NCBI GenBank assembly: GCA_963711375.1
Contig: CAVQDV010000005.1
Coordinates: 310,001 to 374,000, forward strand
DNA: 64,000 bases
Source of the DNA: CAVQDV01 sp963711375
GTDB lineage: Bacteria > Pseudomonadota > Gammaproteobacteria > Coxiellales > Coxiellaceae
Direction of reading: 5' to 3'
Made by a program: the position numbers and the translations under genes. How positions within the stretch are numbered: position 1 is the stretch's first letter; each line of letters starts with the position of its first letter. The notes beneath the pieces were generated by a model. That model worked only from the letters and a program-made list of their open reading frames with translations, did no database searches and was not told the DNA's origin. Positions 7,853 through 16,195 of the stretch are shown in pieces.

Positions 7853-9116
7853 TAGCATTAAAACCAGGATATGCAAAAGCGCTTGAGATTTTTTCGCAGT
7901 CACGCTCTGAGACGCCTGAAGCCCTTGCTATTGCATACCACTCGGTTTGAACTTGATTTTCCATTTTCTGGAGGATACTCATGGCCGCTTCTTTATCCAA
8001 CAAAAAACGAGCAGACTGGGACAATAAATTATTCTTGTTTGCAAATCTTCCTTCATCACCACACGTCATTGCTAAATCGCGATGCTCAATACTAACGGGG
8101 ACCGACACCGTTAAGTCATAGGCAGGAGAAAGTTTCCATTCAGCCCCTTTTGCGATAAAGGCATGATTGCGGGGATGATCATCCATATTAGAAATTAGGG
8201 CATTAAAACACATTCGCCCAAAAAGTTCCGAAGCCTCTTTTTTGGGTTCAGCGCAAAAACGACGTAATTCCTCGGCTAAAAGCACATAAGACCATCTATC
8301 TCTTGAACGAATTGTATCTTCGGCTTTCAAAAGCGTTAGAGCACTAATCATTCGTGCACGATAATATCCTTCTTTTGTCTTTTCACGATCAAAACGTTTT
8401 ACCAAAAGCACATCTCGTCCGCCAATTTGAATCACTCGACTTTCAGCGCTATTTAAACCACATTTATGCGCCAACTTTAACATGGCATGCTCTACACAGG
8501 CATTATTCCATCGGTCATCAGGACGATTAAATTTCGCAATCCATAATCCTTCTCCATCTTCAATAACAGCCTTTGGACGCGCCCCACCCATGGAGGTTCC
8601 AATTAACATTAATTGTTCTACCTGATTTTTTTCGGGGTCTTTAGAAATATCTTCCTCACGCACAATTTCATCCGCTATTTTAAGCAGTTTCTTTAGCACA
8701 ACGGTTTTATTAAAAATACGCCTTGGGGCTGGAGGTATTACATTAAGACCAAATCCCAAAGCACCCGCTCGATCATCCGGAGAATAGAGAAGATAATCCA
8801 TTTCACTTAAATTTGATCTACCAATATGGCGCTCAATAATTCGACGCCCCCAATAATCTGGTCCCGAATCTCGTAAAGCGCCAAAAATACCGTGAAGAGC
8901 TACTGTTTCATAAACGTGGGAGGATAATTTTAATTCGACAGGATCCAAAGGAAGCGCATCTCCACGAGATAAATATTGCTTTCCATACACAAACCGACCC
9001 ATTGGAGTTCCCTGTCGATTAGCGGTTAAAATAAATCGACCCGCTGTAACAGACCTTGTTTCCCCGGGCAAAGTTATATATACGTAGCATTCTGCAGGTA
9101 TTTTGTTAAAAGTCAT
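7842..9116 (-). CDS. hipA: HipA-type serine/threonine kinase toxin
   Basis: This is a type II toxin-antitoxin kinase. HipA proteins phosphorylate glutamyl-tRNA synthetase or related targets and cause growth arrest. The HipA N-terminal subdomain is followed by the ATP-loop region LIGTSMGGARPKAVIEDG, the catalytic segment SNMDDHPRNHAF, and SPAYDLT, which corresponds to the DFG-like metal site. I prefer the ATG at 9116 (MTFNKIPAECYVYITLPG, 424 residues) because the frame upstream of it is the coding end of hipB. The 11-bp overlap with hipB is typical of these operons. All catalytic motifs look intact, so an active kinase is plausible. Confidence 0.88.
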   Translation of the reverse strand: MTFNKIPAECYVYITLPGETRSVTAGRFILTANRQGTPMGRFVYGKQYLSRGDALPLDPVELKLSSHVYETVALHGIFGALRDSGPDYWGRRIIERHIGRSNLSEMDYLLYSPDDRAGALGFGLNVIPPAPRRIFNKTVVLKKLLKIADEIVREEDISKDPEKNQVEQLMLIGTSMGGARPKAVIEDGEGLWIAKFNRPDDRWNNACVEHAMLKLAHKCGLNSAESRVIQIGGRDVLLVKRFDREKTKEGYYRARMISALTLLKAEDTIRSRDRWSYVLLAEELRRFCAEPKKEASELFGRMCFNALISNMDDHPRNHAFIAKGAEWKLSPAYDLTVSVPVSIEHRDLAMTCGDEGRFANKNNLLSQSARFLLDKEAAMSILQKMENQVQTEWYAIARASGVSERDCEKISSAFAYPGFNAIKV

Positions 9117-9447
9117 TATCAATTTCTCCGGGACGCCGAGCACGAGAAGGCTCACGGGATAATGCTAAAGCCTGCCCTTGTGCATCTTTCTCAGGATTCG
9201 CCACGTCTTCAATTTGATCTAATAAGTCGAGGGCCCACAGCAAAGCGGCATAAACCGCAATTCCAGTGGATGGCTTTCCCTTTTCAGCATCAGCGACAGC
9301 GCGTGAGCCAGTGCCTATTTTTTCAGCCATATTTTGTATCGTAAAATTACGTCGCAATCTAGCCGTACGTAAATTCGCCCCCAAACGCTTGAGAGTCTTC
9401 TCAACGGGATAGGGGGGTGCTGTTAAAAGTTGATTCTTCTTTGCCAT
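9106..9447 (-). CDS. hipB: HipB-type antitoxin, XRE helix-turn-helix
   Basis: A Cro/C1-type helix-turn-helix spans roughly residues 20-75 (LGANLRTARLRRNFTIQNMAE then GSRAVADAEKGKPSTGIAVY). It is followed by a polar tail rich in Arg and Pro. HipB proteins bind operator DNA and hold HipA inactive. The start MAKKNQLL at 9447 is preferred over the ATG 36 nt upstream because relatives begin close to this point. It overlaps hipA, and the intergenic region upstream holds repeated AT-rich palindromes that could be its operators. Confidence 0.85.
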   Translation of the reverse strand: MAKKNQLLTAPPYPVEKTLKRLGANLRTARLRRNFTIQNMAEKIGTGSRAVADAEKGKPSTGIAVYAALLWALDLLDQIEDVANPEKDAQGQALALSREPSRARRPGEIDNDF

Positions 9448-9489
9448 GAGCAAAGCATAGCGCATTCCTAGCAAAAAAGCCATAAATCT

Positions 9490-9532
9490 GCTTTTTAAAG
9501 CATTTTAATGCCTTTAATTAGCCTTTTAAAGC
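9490..9532. promoter_or_regulatory. hipB: Probable HipB operator: two copies of a palindrome
   Basis: GCTTTTTAAAGC (9490-9501) and GCCTTTTAAAGC (9521-9532) are near-identical palindromes spaced 31 bp start to start, that is three helical turns. A half-like GCCTTTAATTA lies between them. They are immediately upstream of hipB, where autorepressing antitoxins usually bind. Binding is inference. Confidence 0.5.
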
Positions 9533-9608
9533 TTATGACGAAGATTCCTCTCCATTTTCTCCCTTTAATATTCCGCAGAAATCAATGCCATCACTAGTTG
9601 GAGTGGAA

Positions 9609-10628
9609 TTAAAATTCGTCTTTGGGTTCTCTTTGGAATAAATTGCGGACGGCGTCTTTTACCGGTAAATTATCAAATAAAATATGCTTCACTTGTTCGG
9701 TGATCGGCATTTCGACATTACAGCCCTCTGCCAATAATAAAACCTGACGTGTATTTGTTAGCCCTTCAACAGCTTGACCAATTTCCTCTAAAGCCGCTTC
9801 CGAGGATTTACCTTGACCAATCGCCAAACCAAAACGACGATTGCGTGATTGATTATCCGTGCAGGTTAGGACTAAATCGCCAACGCCGGCCAAGCTCATC
9901 ATGGTGGCATAAACACCACCTAGGGCCACGCATAAACGCGTCATTTCAGCTAAACCACGCGTAATTAAAGCGCTACGGGCATTCGCGCCTAGGTTCAAAC
10001 CATCTGAAATTCCTACGGCAATCGCCAATACATTTTTCACCGCACCACATAATTGCACTCCAACAAAATCGGAATTTTTATACAAACGAAAATAAGAATT
10101 ATGAAAACGTTCACTAATGTCCGACATAAATTGTGGATCATTTCCAGCCAAACTAATAGCCGTTGGTTTTTTTGCCGCTACTTCTTTTGCAAAACTGGGG
10201 CCGGCTAAAACGACCATTGGCGTATTTTCTGGAAAAATTTCAGTGACTAAATCACCGAGCAAGCGACAAGTGCTTGGATCCAATCCCTTCGTTCCCCACG
10301 CAATGCGCAATGAAGAGGAAGCAATGTTTTTAACTTCTAAAAGCACTTCTCGAAAGGCATGGCTTGGAACCATTATTAAAATATCATCGACACCATTGAG
10401 CACTTCACTTAATTGATCAGAAACTAGAATATTTTCAGGAAAAATAAATCCCGACAAATAACGAGGATTCATTTTTTCAGAGCGAATAGTGCGAGCAAGA
10501 TCAGAATCTTTGCACCATAATTTAACGGAATTACCATTCTGGGCTAATAATAGTGCTAAAGCACTCCCCCATGAGCCTGCACCGAGAACCGCTATGGGGG
10601 AATTTTTATTAATGGACGGAGCCGGCAT
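9609..10628 (-). CDS. gpsA: NAD(P)-dependent glycerol-3-phosphate dehydrogenase
   Basis: GpsA reduces dihydroxyacetone phosphate to sn-glycerol 3-phosphate for phospholipid synthesis. The N-terminal Rossmann motif is IAVLGAGSWGSALALLLAQN. Further motifs are KGLDP, LAGPSFAKEV and the catalytic-region GAVKNVLAIAVGISDGLNLG, followed by NARSALITRGLAEM. I choose the ATG at 10628 (MPAPSINKNSPIAV, 339 residues): it gives the family length, while the open frame upstream is only the secB coding region. It overlaps the end of secB by 20 bp. Order rhodanese-grxC-secB-gpsA is the same as in E. coli. Confidence 0.95.
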   Translation of the reverse strand: MPAPSINKNSPIAVLGAGSWGSALALLLAQNGNSVKLWCKDSDLARTIRSEKMNPRYLSGFIFPENILVSDQLSEVLNGVDDILIMVPSHAFREVLLEVKNIASSSLRIAWGTKGLDPSTCRLLGDLVTEIFPENTPMVVLAGPSFAKEVAAKKPTAISLAGNDPQFMSDISERFHNSYFRLYKNSDFVGVQLCGAVKNVLAIAVGISDGLNLGANARSALITRGLAEMTRLCVALGGVYATMMSLAGVGDLVLTCTDNQSRNRRFGLAIGQGKSSEAALEEIGQAVEGLTNTRQVLLLAEGCNVEMPITEQVKHILFDNLPVKDAVRNLFQREPKDEF

Positions 10629-11094
10629 CGCCTGCCTTTTGAGCAAGCTCTTGCTCATGCTGCTGGAACATCGCATCAAAATTAATGGGATGTAAATAAA
10701 GCTGCGGGAAACCGGCACGAGTGACGGCATCTGTTACGGCTTCACGCGCATAAGGATACAGAATATTCGGGCAAAAAGCGCCGAGCATCGGACGAATTTC
10801 AGATTCTGGGAAATTAGTTAGCGTGAAAATTCCCGCCTGTTTTACTTCCACTAAAAATGCTACTTTATTTTGCATTTTCACAGTAACCGTCAAGCTGATC
10901 ACGACTTCGTGAGCATTTTCACCCAAGGCAACCGTGTTTGTGCCAATATCTAAATTTAATTCGGGCTCCCATTTTTCCAAAAAAATCTTAGGTGCGCCGG
11001 GGGATTCCAAAGAAAAATCTTTGACATAAATTCGCTGAATGGCAAATTCGGGTCCTTTTTCTGCATCGGTTGGAATAGTATCTGCTGGCATCAT
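10609..11094 (-). CDS. secB: Protein-export chaperone SecB
   Basis: This 161-residue cytoplasmic tetrameric chaperone keeps preproteins unfolded and delivers them to SecA. Recognisable stretches are FAIQRIYVKDFSLESPGAP, AFLVEVKQAGIF and CPNILYPYAREAVTDAVTRA, followed by GFPQLYLHPINFDAMF. A short Ala/Gly/Glu-rich tail follows, as is usual. It lies between grxC (9 bp gap) and gpsA (overlap) in a conserved operon. Confidence 0.97.
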   Translation of the reverse strand: MMPADTIPTDAEKGPEFAIQRIYVKDFSLESPGAPKIFLEKWEPELNLDIGTNTVALGENAHEVVISLTVTVKMQNKVAFLVEVKQAGIFTLTNFPESEIRPMLGAFCPNILYPYAREAVTDAVTRAGFPQLYLHPINFDAMFQQHEQELAQKAGDAGSVH

Positions 11095-11103
11095 TCTCTC
11101 CTG

Positions 11104-11358
11104 TTATTTTAATAATTTGTCAAATTCGCCTTTTTCGGCTAAAGCGGCCATATCCGAAAAACCTCCAATGCCCACGTCATTAATAAAAATTTGCGGCACC
11201 GTGCGACGACCTTCGGCCCTTTTGAGCATTTCGTTTAATTTTTCGGGATCCAAATCTACGCGAATTTCTTCAAAAGGCAAATTCCGGTGATCAAAAAAAT
11301 TCTTCGCGTGATCACAGTAAGGGCAAAAGGCCTTTGTATAAATCTCAATTTTTGCCAC
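11104..11358 (-). CDS. grxC: Glutaredoxin 3
   Basis: This 84-residue thioredoxin-fold protein has the dithiol active site CPYC at residues 12-15, the cis-Pro segment RTVPQIFIND and the glutathione-binding GGFSDMAAL. It reduces disulfides and glutathionylated proteins with GSH. It overlaps the end of the upstream rhodanese gene by 14 bp, as expected for the yibN-grxC-secB-gpsA operon. Confidence 0.95.
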   Translation of the reverse strand: MAKIEIYTKAFCPYCDHAKNFFDHRNLPFEEIRVDLDPEKLNEMLKRAEGRRTVPQIFINDVGIGGFSDMAALAEKGEFDKLLK

Positions 11359-11788
11359 TGCTTTTGCTCCCTGAAATGACGGGCATATCAGCCGCTACCC
11401 AAGCGCTTATACCACCCTTTAAAACAGTGACATCCGCAAAGCCTGATTTACGCAATTTATCGCTAACCGCAAAACAGGTGCGGCCAGCCTGACACACTAC
11501 CACAATTTTTTTCTCTTTTTGCTTATTAAGCTTATTTAAATTCTGTTCAATGTCGGATGCGGGAATATTGATAGCACCCGTTATATGCCCTCTTACATAA
11601 GCGTCTTTATCACGAATATCAATCACAATCGCTCCGTCGTGATTAATAGCCTGAGTCAGTTCACGCGGAGTTAAACCACCTGCGGCTCCTTGAGTGCGCA
11701 CTTCCTCGACCAATAAGGCCAGTAGTAAAACCACAAAAAGGGCCACTAAAAACCAGTGATGAATAATGAATGGGATAATGTTGTCCAT
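11345..11788 (-). CDS. Membrane-anchored rhodanese-like protein (YibN type)
   Basis: This 147-residue protein has one N-terminal membrane segment (residues ~6-27, IPFIIHHWFLVALFVVLLLA). A single rhodanese domain follows, with active-site Cys in VVCQAGRTCF. It matches E. coli YibN in topology and in position at the head of the grxC-secB-gpsA operon. The domain probably faces the cytoplasm; the sulfur acceptor is not known. Confidence 0.9.
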   Translation of the reverse strand: MDNIIPFIIHHWFLVALFVVLLLALLVEEVRTQGAAGGLTPRELTQAINHDGAIVIDIRDKDAYVRGHITGAINIPASDIEQNLNKLNKQKEKKIVVVCQAGRTCFAVSDKLRKSGFADVTVLKGGISAWVAADMPVISGSKSSGKN

Positions 11789-12101
11789 GATGATTCTAAT
11801 AGTAGTTGAAGAAGGATCAGTATTGGCGAGAGGCGATATTTTGTCAACATTTGAAAATACCAGGAGTTCCCACTAAGGCGGGAACTCCTTCCTGGTATTA
11901 ACGCTGGCGCGGTGGGGGTGCCCGCTGGCGCCTAAGGGGAGCCTTGCTCCCCCTGGGGACCCCCAGCTTTTTGCATCAATTTTCCTCAGTCTCCCACAAG
12001 GGTTTCTCTGACATAGGCTTTGTATTCTGAAAAGGCAAATAAGGCTAGCCTGGCAAGGTATTCGCCGTTAGAATGGCGCCTTTACAAAGCGAAGGTGCAC
12101 C
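11789..12101. other. Divergent intergenic region with two GC-rich hairpins
   Basis: This separates the rhodanese operon from gpmI. An inverted repeat at 11856-11899 has arms AATACCAG + GAGTTCCC paired with GGGAACTC + CTGGTATT, and its inner stem resembles the hairpin at 3231. A second stem, GGGGAGC-CTT-GCTCCCC (11936-11952), sits inside a larger GC-rich palindromic stretch (about 11903-11967). Since the genes on both sides diverge, these are not ordinary terminators; a dispersed repeat is more likely. No clear promoter was assigned. Confidence 0.5.
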
Positions 12102-13619
12102 ATGGAAAATCGGATAAAACCATTTGTCTTAATTATTTTGGATGGCTGGGGAGAAAGCCCAGAGCGTGCTCATAACCCTACTTTGCTTGTTAAAACTCCG
12201 CATATTACAGAGCTATTAAACCATTTCCCTCACACTTCTCTCGAAGCTTCAGGGCTCGCCGTTGGATTGCCTGATGGCCAAATGGGAAATTCCGAAGTAG
12301 GCCATTTGCACATAGGGTCAGGTCGCAAAGTGCCACAAGATTTAACGCGCATCGATCTAGATGTCGCGAACCATCAGTTCGGAAATAATCCAGCGTTCAA
12401 AGAGGCGATCACACTCGCGAAAGCCAAAAATTCGAGAATTCATGTGCTGGGACTCTTGTCCCCCGGTGGAGTGCACAGCCACGAAAATCACATCGAAGCG
12501 CTCGTTAACGTACTCAATGAACAAAAAGTTCCTAATTTTTTACATGCTATTTTAGATGGAAGAGATACACCACCTCGCAGCGCCCTACCCTCATTAAAAA
12601 AATTCAATAACATTGCTTCAATTATTGGGCGCTATTACGCTATGGATCGAGATCATCGATGGGAGCGCACGGAGCAAGCTTATAAAATGCTGGCCGAGGG
12701 CTTAGCGCCATTTCAAGCCCAAACCGCAGAAGAAGCGCTAGCGCTCGCCTATGCGCGAAATGAAAATGATGAATTTGTAAAACCCACTTTAATTCATAAT
12801 CCATCGGAAAAGCCTATTTTTATAGAAGATAATGACATTGTCATCTTCATGAATTTTCGCGCTGACCGCGCTCGACAAATTACCTTAGCCTTTACAGAGC
12901 CTAATTTTCAGGGCTTTCCAAGGGCCATTGTTCCAAAACTGACTGAATTCATAACACTCACTCGATATTCAAAAGATATAAACGCCATTGTTGCCTACGC
13001 CCCCTTATCCATGCACAACACCTTGGGCGAATACTTATCCTCAAAAGGACTTTCTCAATTACGCATTGCTGAAACGGAAAAATACGCGCATGTGACCTAT
13101 TTCTTTAATGGTGGCGTCGAAAAGCCTTATCCTCACGAAAATCGCATTTTAATTCCCTCACCCAAAGTGGCTACTTACGATTTACAGCCAGAAATGAGTG
13201 CTTTTTTACTCTCGGATCAAATCTGCACAAGTATAGACGAAGAAAAATACGACTTTATAGTCTGCAATTTTGCTAATCCGGACATGGTTGGACACACCGG
13301 CAATGAAACTGCGGCCGATAAGGCCGTGGAAGTCATTGATGAATGTATTGGCCGAATTATCGCACACGTCAAACGCGTGGGGGGAGAGGCCATCATCACG
13401 GCCGATCACGGAAACATCGAAAAAATGTATGATGAAACAACAGGCCAGCCTCACACGGCCCACACCAGCAATAAAGTCCCCATGATCTACGTGGGCCGCA
13501 AAGCTGAAATTATAAATAATCACGGCGCACTCGACGACCTTGCACCAACTATATTATATTTGTTAGGGATGGACCCACCAGAGGAAATGACCGGCAAGGT
13601 GCTGTTAAAATTAATATGA
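12102..13619 (+). CDS. gpmI: 2,3-bisphosphoglycerate-independent phosphoglycerate mutase
   Basis: This 505-residue di-manganese enzyme interconverts 3- and 2-phosphoglycerate in glycolysis and gluconeogenesis. Visible landmarks are LIILDGWGESP at the N-terminus, the phospho-Ser loop DGQMGNSEVGHLHIGSGR, DGRDTPPRSA, FRADRARQ, NFANPDMVGHTGN and ADHGNIEKM, the last two being metal ligands. Length is typical. The gene overlaps envC by ATGA. The gpmI-envC-ctpA order is shared with other gammaproteobacteria. Confidence 0.97.
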   Translation: MENRIKPFVLIILDGWGESPERAHNPTLLVKTPHITELLNHFPHTSLEASGLAVGLPDGQMGNSEVGHLHIGSGRKVPQDLTRIDLDVANHQFGNNPAFKEAITLAKAKNSRIHVLGLLSPGGVHSHENHIEALVNVLNEQKVPNFLHAILDGRDTPPRSALPSLKKFNNIASIIGRYYAMDRDHRWERTEQAYKMLAEGLAPFQAQTAEEALALAYARNENDEFVKPTLIHNPSEKPIFIEDNDIVIFMNFRADRARQITLAFTEPNFQGFPRAIVPKLTEFITLTRYSKDINAIVAYAPLSMHNTLGEYLSSKGLSQLRIAETEKYAHVTYFFNGGVEKPYPHENRILIPSPKVATYDLQPEMSAFLLSDQICTSIDEEKYDFIVCNFANPDMVGHTGNETAADKAVEVIDECIGRIIAHVKRVGGEAIITADHGNIEKMYDETTGQPHTAHTSNKVPMIYVGRKAEIINNHGALDDLAPTILYLLGMDPPEEMTGKVLLKLI

Positions 13620-14758
13620 TCAAAAAAATTATCACCGCTACTTTTTGGCTTAGCTTGCTCGTTAATACAAGCAGTAGTTTTGCGGAGCATAACGCTCCAC
13701 AATCTCGTTTGCACAATATCAATAGCAAAATCGCCGCCATTCAAAGCAATATTAGCAATGACAAGCATAAGCTCACTGAAATTCAAATAAAACTCAAGCA
13801 TGTGGAAATAGCTTCTGCGGTCGTCTCAAAAAATCTGCAAACTCTCTCACAGAAAATTGCTTCCGCCCAAGAAACTTTAAACGCGTTAAAAGCTAAACAA
13901 GCCAACATGCAGCAAAAGCTTGACACGCAATTGGGCTTACTCAGCGTGCAACTTTCCAGCAATTATGAGCTCTGGCGCGAACCCTATTTTAAATTGCTGC
14001 TTAATCCCAATGTGGAGAAAGTGGGCCGCATGCTCATTTATTATCGATATTTGAATCAGGCTCGTGGGGATCTCGTTGGAAATATCAAATCACTTCGAGA
14101 CCAAGTGCAACGAAATGTGGAGACTCAACAAAGGCAATATCACGCTCTTGTGACACTCCAAGAAAAGCAAGTTCACGAGAAAAAGACTCTCGAAAATGTC
14201 GGAAAACAGCGCCAAGAAATCATGTCCAAAATAAGTGAAGGCATCAGCAACAAAAATATAAAATTACAACAACTCCTGCGAAATAAAGAACGCCTAGAGG
14301 CTATGATTAATGCCCTCCAACGAGAATCTACTCAAGCAAGCCAAGGCTTCTCTAAAAAACGAGGGGGATTGAATTTACCGACTGACGGTATAATTTCAAC
14401 TCGTTTTGGTACCCAAATTGAGCAAAGCGAGTTAAGATGGACAGGTGTGCTTATTAGAGCCAAAGAGAATTCCCCGGTTCATGCCATCGCCGGCGGCAAA
14501 GTGGTTTTTGCTAAATGGATGGAAGGCTATGGTCTCTTGATGATTATCGATCATGGTGGCGGCTACATGAGTTTGTATGGCCGCAACCATTATCTGTACA
14601 AAAAAACCGGAGATCATGTTCGCGCTGGCGAGGAAATTGCAGCCGTTGGTAATAGCGGCGGTTTCGAACAGCCCGCATTATATTTTGGATTACGCCATAA
14701 TGGTCAAGCCGTTGACCCTCTGACCTGGTGTACTCCTAAAACAAGGAGGTTTACATGA
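13616..14758 (+). CDS. envC: EnvC-type murein hydrolase activator
   Basis: This 380-residue periplasmic protein has a signal peptide (MIKKIITATFWLSLLVNTSSSFA), long coiled coils (residues ~30-240) and a C-terminal LytM/M23-like domain. The domain reads RWTGVLI and LYFGLRHNG where active M23 peptidases carry metal ligands (HxGxD and HxH), so it looks catalytically degenerate as in EnvC. EnvC-type proteins activate AmiA/AmiB amidases at the division septum. Its start overlaps gpmI and its stop overlaps ctpA, both by ATGA. Confidence 0.9.
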   Translation: MIKKIITATFWLSLLVNTSSSFAEHNAPQSRLHNINSKIAAIQSNISNDKHKLTEIQIKLKHVEIASAVVSKNLQTLSQKIASAQETLNALKAKQANMQQKLDTQLGLLSVQLSSNYELWREPYFKLLLNPNVEKVGRMLIYYRYLNQARGDLVGNIKSLRDQVQRNVETQQRQYHALVTLQEKQVHEKKTLENVGKQRQEIMSKISEGISNKNIKLQQLLRNKERLEAMINALQRESTQASQGFSKKRGGLNLPTDGIISTRFGTQIEQSELRWTGVLIRAKENSPVHAIAGGKVVFAKWMEGYGLLMIIDHGGGYMSLYGRNHYLYKKTGDHVRAGEEIAAVGNSGGFEQPALYFGLRHNGQAVDPLTWCTPKTRRFT

Positions 14759-16089
14759 AATTCCCGTTCGTCTCAAAAATAATTTTGGGCGTTGTTTTAT
14801 TACAAGGCATGGCTTTTGGAGCAGAAGTCGCTTCAGAACAGCAGGGTCAACTCAAAAAATATCCCCAACAAGATGTCGTGCGTTTCACTAAGGCTCTGTC
14901 TGCTATTCAGGAATATTATATCAAGCCCGTAAATGATACGACTCTCTTTAATCAAGCGATTAAAGGCATGGTGGCCTCATTGGACCCACACTCTACGTTT
15001 TTAGATGCCAGCGATGTCCGCGAATTAAAGGCTACGGTTTCTGGGGAATTTGTAGGGATCGGTGTTGAGCTCACCACTCAACAAGGTGCACTGAAAGTTA
15101 TTAGCCCGGTTGATGGTTCACCTGCCTCACGCGCAGGAATTAAAACCGACGATCTCATTATTAAAATTGATGGCGAATTAGTTCAGAATATGAATTTACG
15201 CGACGCCGTCAATAAAATTAAAGGTCCAAAAGGCTCCCCTGTTACGCTGACAATTCTTCGAAAAGGGGAAGAAAAACCCTTAGTTTTACACATTATTCGA
15301 GAAATGATCGTAGTTCAATCGGTAAAAAGTAAACTCTTAGAACCGGGTTATGCTTATGCTCGACTTACCTTTTTCCAAGGCCCTGTTTCAACGACGCTCG
15401 CCAAAGATATTAAAAAAATGCTAGACGCCTCGAACGGAAAATTAAAGGGAATGATTTTAGATTTGCGAAATAATCCCGGTGGATTATTAGATGAAAGCGC
15501 TGCCGTTGCGGATCTTTTTCTCGATTCCAGCGAATTGAAAAAATACGATGGCGTTATTGTTTACACCAAAGGCCGAATTCCTGGCGCCGATGTGAAATTT
15601 AAAGCCCATCCGAATGACACCATCAAAGGCGTCCCATTGATTGTGTTAATTAATGGTGGCTCTGCTTCAGCATCCGAAATTGTGGCTGGCGCACTTCAAG
15701 ACTATCACCGTGCCATTATTATGGGCACTGAAAGTTTTGGAAAAGGCTCGGTACAAACTGTAATTCCACTCAATGATGACACTGCGATTAAATTAACGAC
15801 CGCTTTATATTTAACACCTTCGGGCCGAGTCATTCAAGCAGATGGAATTCACCCAGACGTTGTCGTTCCCGATTTAACCGTTGATCCTAAAAAAGTAACC
15901 GCATTACTTGATGTTGATGAATCCAATTTACGGGGGCACTTACAAGGCGAACAAGTTGATGCGGCTGAAGTGAAAAAGAAAACGGATACCCTCGAAAAAA
16001 ATAAGCAAGAATTCACGCTTGCAAAAGAAGATTATCAAATATACCAAGCCCTCTTAATGCTAAAAGGCATGCACGCTATCGAGAAATAG
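14755..16089 (+). CDS. ctpA: Carboxy-terminal processing protease, S41 family
   Basis: This 444-residue exported serine protease has a signal peptide ending near AFGAEVAS. A PDZ domain spans about residues 90-170 (GEFVGIGVELTTQQGALKVI, then SPASRAGIKTDDLIIKIDGE). The S41 catalytic core carries LRNNPGGLL, the serine-containing INGGSASASEIVAGAL and the Lys-containing GTESFGKGSVQTV. It cleaves C-termini of periplasmic proteins. It ends the gpmI-envC-ctpA operon. Confidence 0.95.
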   Translation: MKFPFVSKIILGVVLLQGMAFGAEVASEQQGQLKKYPQQDVVRFTKALSAIQEYYIKPVNDTTLFNQAIKGMVASLDPHSTFLDASDVRELKATVSGEFVGIGVELTTQQGALKVISPVDGSPASRAGIKTDDLIIKIDGELVQNMNLRDAVNKIKGPKGSPVTLTILRKGEEKPLVLHIIREMIVVQSVKSKLLEPGYAYARLTFFQGPVSTTLAKDIKKMLDASNGKLKGMILDLRNNPGGLLDESAAVADLFLDSSELKKYDGVIVYTKGRIPGADVKFKAHPNDTIKGVPLIVLINGGSASASEIVAGALQDYHRAIIMGTESFGKGSVQTVIPLNDDTAIKLTTALYLTPSGRVIQADGIHPDVVVPDLTVDPKKVTALLDVDESNLRGHLQGEQVDAAEVKKKTDTLEKNKQEFTLAKEDYQIYQALLMLKGMHAIEK

Positions 16090-16120
16090 GCGAAATCAAC
16101 TTAATCTTCTCTTAAGAATT

Positions 16121-16147
16121 TTCCAGCTGAAAATGTTTCAGCTGGAA
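16121..16147 (+). terminator. Hairpin terminator after ctpA
   Basis: TTCCAGCTGAAA and TTTCAGCTGGAA form a perfect 12-bp stem around an ATG loop, 31 bp after the ctpA stop, and are followed by the T-rich TTCTTC. It separates the gpmI operon from the ankyrin gene. Confidence 0.7.
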
Positions 16148-16195
16148 TTCTTCATCTGCTAAAATCTGCTAATAAAAAATCAGATGAGGTAATGT

